Positions 36,001-48,400 of a stretch of 64,000 nucleotides of DNA are shown here, one piece after another; the stretch's first letter is position 1, and each line of letters opens with the position of its first letter. Made by a program: the position numbers and the translations under genes. The DNA is taken from contig OY783216.1 in NCBI GenBank assembly GCA_963678705.1, positions 1,550,001-1,614,000 on the forward strand. Reading direction: 5' to 3'. The notes beneath the pieces are model-generated. The model had not been told where the DNA came from. It did no database searches and was given only the letters and a program-made list of their open reading frames with translations. The DNA comes from Panorpa germanica (lineage: Eukaryota; Arthropoda; Insecta; Mecoptera; Panorpidae).

Positions 36001-38083
36001 TTGTAAAATTGAATTATAAATTATAAAAGATGTATAAAAAATGTTTGATGGTGGCTATGACGAATAAAAGTCAAGGCAAATAAATAAATAAATATAAAAA
36101 AAAGTCGCTCTGGCTTACCTTCTCTTCCACATTTAATTTAATAAAGCCAATGCGAACAGTGCGGCCCATGGACGATTACCCTAAACAGATATATGTAATT
36201 TTAAATAAGGATAAACAGAATTAATTTTTTTAAATATTTTATTTGCAGGTTCCAGTCCCTGAAGACTTTGGCATTTTCCCTGAATATTTGGGACGCCCTA
36301 CAATACATTGGAAAGGAGGGGAAAGGCAAGCATTGAGAAATTTACGGGAGAGGCTACAGGTAAGATAAAGGTATATGGAAAAATGTTTCATGAACTAATA
36401 TATACACTCTAGCTTAATTTCTCTTACTTCAGGTGGAAGAATCTGCTTTCAAAAAAGGTTTTTATTTGCCTAACCAGGCCCAGCCAGATATTCTGCAGCC
36501 CCCTACTTCACAGAGTGCAGCACTGCGTTTTGGGTGTTTGTCAGTGAGAAAGTTAGTACCGATTTATTGGACATATTGTGAACTTGTGATCTTCAAATAT
36601 TTTGGAAAATTCTGTTTAATATTTTTCCTTTTAATAAAGTTATTGTATTTCAGGTTCTATTGGAGCGTCCATGATCTGTATGTCAAGGTTCAAGGAATAA
36701 CCGATCTTTCCGAACATCAGGTTTGTTATATTAATTAATACCTAAGTATAATTTGGCTAAAAAGAATGAGGCTTAAGTCTGTCGTGCTTTTCAGGTTCAT
36801 ACCACTCATGTCACTGGACAATTGATTTGGAGAGAATATTTCTACACCATGTCTGTCAACAACACATACTATGGAGAAATGAAACGCAACCCTATCTGTC
36901 TGGATATTAGCTGGAGGGAGGATGAAGTTATGCTTAAAAAGTTTGTAAAAAAAATCCCTAAAAAGGGCGCTTCAATAGTAACAATTTTAATACAGCTCTA
37001 GTTCTTTTTAGATGGATGCAAGGACAAACTGGATATCCTTTGATTGATGCTGCAATGAGACAATTGAAATTAGAAGTAAGTTCTTCTTCTATAAATCAGC
37101 AACATCTTAAATGTTATAATCCATGTAATAACATTTTAAAATTGTTCATAAGGGCTGGTTGCATCACATTTTAAGAAACACTGTCGCAACGTTTCTGACG
37201 CGTGGAGATTTGTGGATCAGTTGGGAGCATGGATTACACTTCTTTTTGAAGTATTTGTTAGATGCAGATTGGCAAGTTATTTAATATATTTTAAATAAAT
37301 TGGGGTTCTTCTGGTAGCCAAATGATAGCATGGTTCACAACCCAATTCTCTGTTAACTGGCACTGAAGTACTGTTCGTTCTAACTGGACTTTTTCAGATC
37401 TGTACTTCGGTTTCGTGAATGCATTTGGTTTACTGGAGTACTCTACGATTAACGAGAATTCTGTTGATTTCATATTTTGTCAGGGTGTAATTTATTTTTA
37501 CATATCAAGGTCTGTCTGCGCTGGAAATTGGATGTGGGTTTCCAGTTCAGCTTTTGAGCAACTATTGGATTGTTCCAAGTGTTCCTGCCCCGTATCGCTC
37601 AGCAAACGACTAGATCCCAATGGGGAGTACGTGCGACGATACATTCCAGAACTTGCAAAATTCCCAACAGAGTATATGTGAGGACCTGTAGATCTACCAT
37701 ATCTTTAAATCTTTGACAAATGAACAACATTTAATAAGAAAATTTATGTTTGTAGCTTTGAGCCATGGCGTGCGCCTTTAATGGTCCAGGAAAGTGCAGG
37801 TTGCATCATTGGCAAAGATTATCCACAAAGAATTGTTGACCATAATGTGGTGGCACAAGCTAATAGTCAGGTAAATTACTCAACACACTTAGGCGCAGAT
37901 CCCCCTTTAAATGTTTGGAAATCAGATAGGAAGAACAATTGTTTATTCCAGGTGATGATGAACATCAGAACAGTGCTTATGTCTGCTTCTCCAGTCAACG
38001 TGCCGCAGCACTGTCGTCCTTCCAGCGAAGACGAGGTGCGCCAATTCTTATGGCTGCCTGATGAATGTAATCTCCATCCTTAA
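33027..38083 (+). CDS. cry1: Cryptochrome-1, type 1 (Drosophila-like blue-light photoreceptor), complete
   Basis: Exons 33027-33150, 34878-35024, 35095-35282, 35355-35471, 36249-36359, 36433-36551, 36654-36720, 36795-36940, 37012-37075, 37153-37271, 37510-37677, 37756-37870, 37952-38083; 538 aa against 542 in Drosophila. Starts [20 protein letters not shown] (photolyase-homology domain). FAD-domain motifs are present: [82 protein letters not shown]. Tryptophans matching the electron-transfer chain appear in KKWMQG, LDADW and GNWMW, and the Cys of SVCAGN is kept. The short tail [19 protein letters not shown] matches the Drosophila CRY tail. Role: light input that drives TIMELESS turnover in the clock. 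Intron 10 is GC-AG (gcaagt) and splits the Trp codon of LDADW. Intron 4 holds a LINE fragment. Confidence 0.97.
33485..34239. mobile_element. PIF/Harbinger-type nonautonomous element, family D, copy 2, interrupted
   Basis: Same family as 16781-17312, TAA duplications at both ends, interrupted by the 254-bp element 33923-34176. In cry1 intron 1. Confidence 0.8.
33923..34176. mobile_element. CCCAGTAAAC family, short subfamily, nested
   Basis: 254 bp, 2-bp duplication GA, near-identical in reverse to 18976-19221. Inserted in the Harbinger-type element 33485-34239, so it is the younger of the two. Confidence 0.88.
35474..36105 (+). mobile_element. 5'-truncated LINE with RNase H end, in cry1 intron 4
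   Basis: Reads through the end of an RNase H domain ([20 protein letters not shown]) and the C-terminal region of an I/Jockey-type ORF2 ([27 protein letters not shown]), then a 3' tail GTCAAGGCAAATAAATAAAT. Same strand as cry1; the frame is broken near the end (35865). Confidence 0.85.
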
Positions 38084-40347
38084 AAATCCGCTGAAATTAC
38101 CAAAACATATTCATTGTGATCCTATTTATTGCCAAAGATATTACCTGTTAAAACACGTACTGTTAATTTTATATACTTGTATTCCAATTTAGAAATGTTT
38201 TTGTAATAGTTATTTTATACACGCATTTAATGATCTTTAAGTTTTCTGATTGTCAAACCTAAATAAGGACTTCTTGATACTCGCGCGCTCTTATGTTGAC
38301 ACTCTTCTTCCAGGATTTTTTTTGCTCCGTATCTGTTTAATGTATTACAACAAGATTAGTTTTTGATTAACTTTTTCTTAGAAACATTACCATGCACTAC
38401 ATGCATGTAATGTGATTACAGTATCATTTTGTATAAATGGTTCTTCTTGTGCCATACAAATTATTCCGCATCGTAAACAATTAATTTCTGCAAACTGAAA
38501 CAACAAAGTTTGAAATTGTCTGGTTAGACACAGTACCTCTGTACCTCAAGTACAGATACATCTGGAGATTAATACATTCCATATATAATAAAGTGTTTAA
38601 ATACTTAACGTATCTAGATATACTAATTACGTATATTCAATACCTATTGACAGAATTAAAACTAACTTATTTATATATACTTGCTTATAAATATATTTGT
38701 TTGTTGTTATATTTATTGCTTGCATGTTTTTGTGTTATTCGTACAATTGAAATAAGTTCACCCGAATCATGTGAAGATTTATATGTAATTACCTGTTGGG
38801 ACAAATAAAGTTATTAACATTAATAATAGGACACTGTCTTATTACCAGAGATGTATATACTTTGTATTTTAGTAATAGTTTGAAATGAAGAAAAGCTGAA
38901 TTAGCTATATTTCGTTTTATTATCAATTAGTATATAAAATATTAAATGAGTAAATCAGTCAAAATTATATTTTATAGCTACGATTAAAAATACAATACAA
39001 TACATTTATTATAAAAGTATAAAAACTACAAACTACGAAACTGGTATAAATACTGAATGTCTTGCTGGATATTATTCTTTTCTTATGTATAATTTATGAA
39101 AAACCACTATAGAAGTTATTGACTTACAAATAAATTAAAGTGGAAAAATATGGCCTTGATAATACGTATTATACACTATATTGTATATCTATAAATAATC
39201 GTATGTCAACTAAACTCATTTTAATAATACAATAAAACGATGAGTTGAACTGGTTTACGTTGATTCGTAAAGTGCAAAGACTACTTTAACATTTGTTTGA
39301 TTAATTTCCTAAATACGAGGGCTATTCGCAAAGTAACTATTGTTGAACTGGGTTCATCTTTCTTGTATCAGCGCAAAAGTAGAAGCATTGTAGTGTCAGG
39401 CTTTTGTTCATAATATTAGAGAAGGTTGCGCGTCAGTAAATGTGGTTGTGTAAAGTTGGAACCATCTACTACAGTCAGTGATAATCTCACCAAGAAAAGT
39501 GATAAAAAAGCTTGTGAGAACTATCAATTGATAATATCTTAGCTTTCTTAACAACTGCCACACATTTCTCGGATTGTTTTATATGAGAGCATCAACGAAA
39601 AATTAATCGGAACAAGGCGGCCGAGTGTTATACAAATGGTTTTGCAAATTAGTGCTTGAACTTAAATCGCGAATATGTAAAAATTTATAAATATTCGTTT
39701 TAATAAATGTTATGGATTACTTATATGATATTAAACAAAATATTATCTAGTAGAATTGAAATAAGAAGTTGTACGACATTCAAATATTAATAAATATCAT
39801 TTGAATTATCGAATTTGTTATGCACAAATATTAAACAGCATTTGAAAATTATGCTACTTATATTAAAATACTTTTAAAACTAATCAGCAATGCTTCAACT
39901 TTATTATAGTTATGTAATTTATTAAAACTACGTTCAAATTTGATCGTATATATTATCCTAAAGAGTCGTTTCCACCTACTGTTTTAGTTTTAATTTAATT
40001 TTTTAGTTAGCTTCAATCTGTCTCGACTTGATAAACGTAAAGGATATATATTATAAAAAGTTATAATAATTTATAATAAATAAAGATAATAATCAATATT
40101 AAGTAAAGCACGACCCGTGCGCTCTAAGTGTTTTTAAAATTAAAACACTGCAAGAAACTCATACTTTGTTCTGTGACTTAAGCATACAAGGTAAGGCTAA
40201 AACTTACAATTTAAGTTTAAAATATAAAATTAAAATAGTAGGGGGCAAAGGCTCTTATTTCTAATTGAAATATAAGAAAAAAAAAATTAAATTTCTATCA
40301 AATAAACAAACCAATCACGTGTGTATTCAATACACAAACCTGTTTCA
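38084..40347. other. Convergent 3' flanks of cry1 and NOS1AP
   Basis: Possible cry1 poly(A) signals: AATAAA at about 38586 and 38804. Contains the mariner remnant. No gene seen. Confidence 0.45.
39314..39670 (+). mobile_element. Degraded mariner-like 5' end
   Basis: TACGAGGGCTATTCGCAAAG resembles the terminal repeat of mariner elements. A decayed stretch follows, including GGAACAAGGCGGCCGAGTG; no right end seen. Confidence 0.5.
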
Positions 40348-40593
40348 TCAAAATGTTGTGACTTTTCCCAGATTTAAACCTAAAAGTTTTCGTTGTTTTT
40401 TCACACTTAATTTACTAAGGAGATGCGTGGTTCCTTCTATGATGGCGCGTTCGTCTTCATCATATAAAGCTGCTTGTGAATCTCCTGGACCTCCTTGAGA
40501 ATCACCAGATACGAAACCACTTTCAGGACGGGATAAAGAAGCTGCAGAAGGTAATAGAGAGAACCATCGAGCTACTTTCGCACTGGAACTTAA
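40348..40593 (-). CDS. Probable alternative last exon of NOS1AP
   Basis: 81 codons plus stop after a good acceptor (tctcaacag), read in phase 0 as LSSSAKVARWFSLLPSAASL, then RPESGFVSGDSQGG, an acidic stretch, and LSKLSVKKQRKLLGLNLGKVTTF. Composition and reading frame look real. The C-terminal TTF fits a class I PDZ ligand, as expected of a CAPON tail. It lies 1.9 kb beyond the stop of the upstream exon, so it needs a splice from inside that exon; gtaaat after 42690 is one phase-0 donor. It could instead be the last exon of another gene. Confidence 0.5.
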   Translation of the reverse strand, partial: LSSSAKVARWFSLLPSAASLSRPESGFVSGDSQGGPGDSQAALYDEDERAIIEGTTHLLSKLSVKKQRKLLGLNLGKVTTF

Positions 40594-41924
40594 CTGTTGA
40601 GAAAAAAATAGAAAAAACAATTAATAAACCAAGTTAAAAATTATAAAGAGAATGAAAAAATAAAAACAATTCATACAGTTCATTTTTATCAATAAAAATA
40701 TTTATTTACATTATATGTATTTTAAATTTGGCATATTATGTTTTAATAATTTCTTATGAAGTACCTATTTGTCATTTATACAAATTTAATTTAAAAATAA
40801 CTAACAATAAGTAAATTTAACAACCGTCTAACAAATGAACTCAATACACTTTTATACTAATATTAAATTAATTTTAATTATTCTAATTTAGGCTAGTAAT
40901 TTGAATAATCTTTTTAATACGAGTACCATACATATAAATTCTTTTTAAAAATGATTTATACATTTTCTAAAAACCGACGAGTTTTAAAATAATACGATTT
41001 ATATATTATTTACGAGTTTCTATTAATAAATTAACATATATTATTAATTATATTAATTTATATAATTAATGTATTTTGTTTTACAATGGCTAAATTTACT
41101 AGAACATTGTTCAATTCATTTAATAACATATTAGACATGATTCAAAACTATTGCAGATTAAAACAGAACCGGTATTATAATGTACAATAATGGACAGTTT
41201 CATAAATTATGAGAGAAATAAATTGGTGAAATAATACTTAACATTTAATAATAATTAACTTGAAAAAATTAGATATTCTTTTAAACAAAACATACAATAA
41301 ATTAGAAAATGATTCTGAAAGAATAAGTATGAATTAAATGGACCAATGCAACTCAAATATTTAAATGAGCTACTAAAACAATTTTAAATTATGTGTTTAA
41401 TTAATGTATTTTATAATATGATTTACGGTAAATATAAATTAGTTTAGCGCTAAAGATATCAGTGGAAAATTAAGCACTAATTATTAATCTTAAACAACCT
41501 AATTAATATATGTATTGTAGAAGATATTTTGTTTGTATTTTGTGACCCGATCGATAGATCGATACATCAGTACAATTTTACATAGTTTTTTATTTATTTA
41601 TTTTGGCACTAGCATTTAAATAGTAATATTTCATTAAGTTTATGTATATATAATATATTTATATCTAATATTAAAATTTGGCGGGATATTTAAAAGCTAA
41701 TAAATTGACTAATACTTATTAATATAATTTTCTTTCGAAGTAAAAAAAGTACATTGAAAATGATAATATTTTGATATGTGTCGTAAATTTAAATTGAATA
41801 TAATACATACATCGAAGAACTTTAAATATTAGTTCATTGATACTCGTACTTAACATGGTGTTTCTTAAAACCATATTTCTTTTTGAGCCAATTACATATA
41901 GCCCAGTCATTATAGTAAGTTCAC

Positions 41925-42040
41925 CTCGGAATTCGAGATACCCAGCTGTAAGTCTGTAAATACTTGTATATTGACACCCTAAAGTTGTCTCAAAACCTAC
42001 ATATGGTACAGACTTACAGCTGGGTATCTCGAATTCCGAG
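41925..42040. repeat. Perfect 34-bp inverted repeat with 48-bp loop
   Basis: CTCGGAATTCGAGATACCCA and 14 more bases at 41925-41958 are repeated exactly inverted at 42007-42040. Probably a very small, young MITE or a foldback; no other copy in the window. Confidence 0.8.
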
Positions 42041-42464
42041 ATTCTTACCTAATTTAAGCTTAAATGACTGGACCAATATACATGTTATCCTCCTAGATTA
42101 TTTCTTGAAAAAATAAACTTTTGTGTAATAGAGACTTCATTTTTAAGTAATATTATTTTTGCTTTGTGTAAACTAATTCATTAAAAATCTGTATCTTCTG
42201 GAAAAGCATCAGTTCATATTAGATATGATTTCCTGGGCTCCTCAATTCTTTTTAAGAATAACATAGATATACTTAAGACACCATGTACAGAGCTTAGATA
42301 AAAGTACAATTAAGATATGATAAGCAGAGATTGCCATGGTTTTATGGAAGCACCACTCAAATATTGGAGATATCTGTTGTTGTAATGGGCTACTATTTTG
42401 AATCTTACAACTAGAAAAACGTTTCAACAGAACGAGAACTAGAAAAGAACTAAAGGAACGCGTG

Positions 42465-45400
42465 TCATTTGGTGGTATGTCTCGCCCAAGCGTTCCGTTG
42501 GATGGATTCTGCGCTGCGGTTCTTGTGGACTGATTTATCACTAGTTGGCCGTGTTATAAACGTATTAGTCTTTGTAATATTATTCCCTCCTTCATCAGTT
42601 ATCCTCAGCGTCACCATTGACGGCAGACCTCCGGAGGACCCCAACTTCTTGTCTTTGTTTCCACTATTTCCTCGTGCGTCTTCATTTACAGGAACTATAA
42701 CCCGGACACGACCGTCACTGTCCATCGTGGTCAGCGTCCCAACTTGTGACAACGGTCTGATGAAGGCAGGCTCATCCGAACCGAGGTCGGACTCTTCCGG
42801 ATCGCTCCGTGATAGAATTGGACTATTGGAATAGGAAGACTGTTGTGATAATCGGTTGAATCCGATTGGAGATGGCGCTAATTGGCCAGGACTGGGATGC
42901 TGCAGCAAGTTGTTGTAGTTGTTGACAAGGTTTTGGTTAGTGAATACGTTGTAGGGGTAAAGATCATGTTGCTGGTGGAATTGGTGGTACGGATTTGGAT
43001 GGATTTGGAGTCTGGAGTAGATTTGTTCTGTTGTTGGGAAGTTGAAAGAGAACATGGAGTTATTTGGGGAGTTTCCTGAAGTTGTTCCTTGATTTCCTTG
43101 TAAATTGTTTCCTGGATTTCCTACTGATGGTGATGCCAAGTTATTGTTGTTGTTGTTGTTTTGTTGTTGATGGAAAGTTTTACGATTTGGTGAACTTGGT
43201 GGTGCTCCTAGTCCCATTAAATTATCTGATGCGTCTATAGGCGTCCCGGTTTCCGGCGCGTGATGGTATTGCTGCATGGAAACCTAAAAAATTGAAAGAT
43301 GGAGCATTAGAAATTATTTGGAACCATGTGTAATTCAACTTAATATTATTGTGTCACTAAGCTATTGCTTTTAGAAATCGTGCATATATATTATTACTAG
43401 AACTGGGCATTTGTTTTAATAAATCCATGCAGCGATGCAATAGCAACTAGCCCAATGGCAAGTAGGTGAAATATATGAATGGAAAAAATAGTATTTGAGA
43501 TGGGGGATTTAGAAAAAAGAAAAAAATCAGTATTGAATTGAATGGACAAACCTAAAGTCTGCTAGATGGAGATGAAGATAAAAATATATGAGTATCTATT
43601 TGATACTAACCGGAATAACATTTCTCTTTTATATAAATTTTAATCAATTAAGTTCGAATCCGTAGTAAGAGACTTCAAATCAATGCACTTTGGACTTCCG
43701 GCTCGTTAAAGCTGCGGGGCATGAAATAACTGCCAAGAAGTTTAATATTGGTTTTTACTACAATCCAGTATTTCACTTACAATTACCAATACGAGTAAAC
43801 GTGAATTATTACCATGGAAAACTATAGAATGAGTTTTCACTCAATATTGAATAAATCAATTAATATTCAATTGACTAACTTTAAGGTGTTGTTTAATTGA
43901 GACCAATAAGTCCAGAAAGAAATAAAATAAGTTTAATAAAATTGTCATTATAAGACTCCAATGATTGGAACAAGTAGAAAGAATGGTCCGCCACAGAACG
44001 GTGAATAAACTTTTGGAAAAAACGCAGCAGAAGCAATAGTGCATTTAATAATTACCTAAAATAAATATTTATATATATAATGAATTAAAATGCGACAAAA
44101 TTTTAACTATATTAAATTTAAATAAAAATAAATAAAAAATAATACTTACCAAAACATGCAAAAAGCGAATGCAATTACAGGATTAAAAGAAATAATAATA
44201 AAAGAAACACAACACTCAAAAGCACTAGAATAAGATGATATAAAACACACACTCCTCTTAAAGAGAGAGAGATAAACAAAAAGTGTTAAACAAAATAAAA
44301 AAAAACATCATTAAAACAGCAGCGCGCTACTTTCAAGACGATATAATTAAAAGTAATAATGTAAATTGTTACACAAATAGTGAATACATGCTGTAAACTG
44401 TAAATTAGTGAAACGGTCGTCGGTGCCACGACTGGCACCACGTCGAGAAGCGTAAAAATAATATCAAAAACGAACAACGGCTTCATTATAAGACAAGTAG
44501 ATACAATAAAAATGTAGTTAAATCGCAATACGTCATGATTTTTAGGTTTACTTCTTTTTATTTGAATTTAAATTTATTATTTGAGTGTAATATCTTTATT
44601 TCTTCCATTACTTTACAGATAGTGTATATGTTGACATAACGATGCGAGTTTTATCATCTCTAAACTTTGAATTCAACAAATTACAAAAATATAGAAAAAG
44701 CACGTTCTTCAATTTCTAGTTTTAAGTTTAGTGTGAAGAGAATTTATAAATCAGAAGTAGTGTTTAAAAAATAACACATATTTTAAGGTTTAGTGATTTG
44801 TTCGTTTAAATTTGCTGTTTAATTTGACCAATTCACTTGTATTAGTGCAATTTTAATATTTTGGAAACTAGAAAAGTCTATAGATGATAAATTTGACGAG
44901 TATAATAAAAATGCAAGTTAAATGTGTTGCATTGAATTATTTGCAGGAGCATTGTCATGATACTGTATTCGTTAGATAAGTGTAAAATAATGTCTGTTAG
45001 AAACATTGTTGATGGAAACTGGTTTAAGAATTCATTATCTTTGCTTTTTTTGTACAGAATTTCAGAAAAGTGACCAGTAAACCCTTAGATCATTCTTTTT
45101 AACCTTTAGAAATTTAAGTTTACTTATTTTACAAATAAATGTATTTAAGAATTTCTTTTAAAAAGAAATTACTACATTTACAAATTACAAAATTTGATAT
45201 CAAAGACGTTTCTAATGATATATATTTAAATAAACAGAACTTAAATGTAAATTTTAATCCTTAAAAACACATCTCATGCTGAAAAACATTTTCATTTCCT
45301 AATGAATTATTATTAATGAAATATAACAGCTCAATATGCAAAAACAACTTGTAATTATGCAAATCACTTACTTGTGGGACCATTGTTACTGATGGCATAC

Positions 45401-48400
45401 CCGTTCCAGTGCGTTCTGAGTCCTGCAGATGCGCCACCAGGGCTGCTATATGGTCCAGGAGTTCGCGATTGTGCACCAGAAGCTGCTGCGTCCGCGTCTA
45501 ATACATTAATGTTTTATATAAATACGACATTATTAATTGCAACTAGAAAGAATAAATTAAACATAAAAATAAGCAGAGGTGTGCGTTTTTCAAATACATA
45601 TACTCAAAATGCAAATACAAAATAGTAAATACCTTTTAAATATCTTTTAAGAGTATAGAATTTTATATTTTATTTTAAAACTATTCCTATTTTCTATTTG
45701 GAAAATACAAAATACTTTTTTCATTTTTGTTACTTCATAGTAAATATTATTTTTTGAATATAAACTTAAAACCCCACCAACATTAGCACCATCTATGATC
45801 TAAAAGTATCTGCACAATTGTCTTAATAATTCTAATTTAAAATAGTAGATGTGCCTATTATTTTATTATCCTTCCTGTTATCCCCACCATAAGACATCTA
45901 ATTTATTGATTTGATCCTAAATTTGTTTATCATATTTTCTCGTTCATTATTTGTTTTACTACAAGACAATCACTCCACTACATTCCTTACTGAAATATAT
46001 ATACATAAATATATATTACATAAACAAAAATGTTCTCATAATTAAAAAGAAAAAAAAAAGAATTCTCATAATTATTAAGAAAATAACATTTATATTAGTA
46101 ACATAAAGAGTATTCTATTTTCTCAAAAGTATTTTTAAAATACGTATTTTGTATTTAAATACTAACATGAAATTTATTTTTTATTTTGTATTTGAAATAG
46201 GAAAATAACGAGGCATTTGCATTTTGTATTTAAATGGTTTTGAAAAGCATTTGTGCACATCTCTGGAAATAAGAATGTATGGATCTAGATTCGGAGCAGC
46301 TCTTAACTGAATAAAACAACTAAATATACAATTTAACGATGTGCTTCGAAGATAAATTCGTCAATGAAGATGAAGCACATAAAATAATCAATAAAGAATG
46401 ATTCTACAAGTATCGCTTGGGGGCACTTAAGTCAAATTAAGACGTAAGCATAACTCATCTCAAAGTGTGCCCACCTGTGCCTCTACGCGGGCAGCTGTTT
46501 CCGCCGCCAGTTGATCTCGTAACATAATAAGTTGGGCCGAAGCGTGTCTGGTCTGTTGCGCCTGTTGTTCTAGTTTTTCTCTAAGCAGCTGTAGTTCATG
46601 GTGTGCCGCTAGAGGCACTGTAGTCGTCGACGTGTCTACTAGTGGACTGGAATCATTTTTCTGTTGATCGGGAAAAATTGAATTCAGTAAAAAATAATTT
46701 GGAGGAAATATGTTTTGTATGTTGGTACTTACAGCTGGTGATCTTCGCGATGAACTAGGAGGTGGTGGTAGGAGATCTAACCGTTTTGGTCTTTCTGCGG
46801 GGGTTGATACTGTTGTTTTGGAATCATCTGGTGTAGCTAATATATCTGAAAATAAAATATAGTTAAAATTACGAGAGTTCGGCGGCGACTCATACTTAAA
46901 ACAAGTTGGGGTATAACTACCGATATAACTAAAAAGCACTAACTCACTTATTTTCTATAATGTTATATTATAGTAAATTATTATTTTCTGTAATATTATT
47001 TTCTCTTTTAAGTATAAGTCGTCGCCGAACTATCGTGATTTGGACTGCATCTGACACAATTAAATATAAGTAGACTTAATAAAGGAACAGGCTAATGATT
47101 TTCAAACAATAGTGTGATCATATAAAGGAAACTCTAAAGAAGAACACAACATCGAGCTAGCTAAGAATTCAAATCAAATTAAGTTACCTGATTAAAGAAT
47201 CACGCGTGTATTTAACAAACCATATGAACAGATTTTAAATAGAATTTTTATGCGTATCCATTGTTTAGAAATAGAAAATATAAATAAACAAAAATGATTA
47301 TATAATTCAAACAAAAAACCTTTTTTAAAAGAAATCAAATACGAGTTTAAAATCATAAAAATAGTTTAGACAAAACAAAGATGTTTTCAAGGTTAGGTTA
47401 GGCTGTGTAAGACAAGACAAGACAGGCGTTATTCTAACCATGGTCTATGGAAATATTTTATTATTTACGAGTATGTGAAACATCTTTCAAAATGTTGTAA
47501 TAAAATTTGTTGTGTGATTGAAAACGTGTTATACTTTTGATTTAAGACTGCCTGTTGAACTTTAACTCTTTGCTTAATGTATGGAATGTATAAGACAATA
47601 CAGATTCTTATATACAACTTACACCAACTAATAATCCTGTGGTTTCATCATTATAAAACTCTTTTATATCATATTTTAACTATTATATCTTATTCATATT
47701 TTAACACAATGTTAAAAATACAATAAGCTTGTCATATAGATGACAGCCACTGCAGACAACCCCATATGATTTTTACATAGTACCAACCTTCAAACGATAT
47801 GTGTAAAAACTTTTGACATTAGTAACACTAATTTGTTACACTGACGAAACTTTTGTAATTTAATTGGATAAAACCGAATCCAAATAACACTTGTTAAGCC
47901 ATTGCTTTGCTTGAACGGTTTTCATATTTCTTTTATAGCCATCTTAACTTCAAAAATGTTCCACAGTTGCAAAGAATTGTACAGTCGTAATGTTTCTTAA
48001 GATATATTTCAAATAAACCGCTGTTTCAAGATGGAGGACTGAATTAAGTACACTCAAATTACAACACGAATGTAGAATAATAACTTGACAAATTGTAGAA
48101 TAGATACAAAGCCTTGTTGAAAATTAAAAGACTTAGAACAAATCGTTGTACGGCCACGTTTAATAATACTGTTTTATGTATACAAGTAAAGTTTTATTAT
48201 TAACAAGTAAGCGGGTATTTTTAACCCGTTAGACGTGTCTATTAGCATTGTCTGTTAAATTTACGCGTCTTTCAATTATACACACCTATACATATAAACT
48301 AAATACACATACACAAGCACACGCACCTGTGGAAGGATTTATTTTAATTTAATAGCAAAATTATATTTACAAATGTTCCCGCCATCAGCTATAACACTAA

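Noticed and set aside
40300-40330. CACGTG E-box as clock control of cry1
   Set aside because: It lies downstream of cry1 near the convergent gene, and none was found in the cry1 upstream region.
47385-47440. GGTTAGGTTAGG and AAGACAAGACAAGAC runs as a functional array
   Set aside because: Only two or three units, typical low-complexity sequence.
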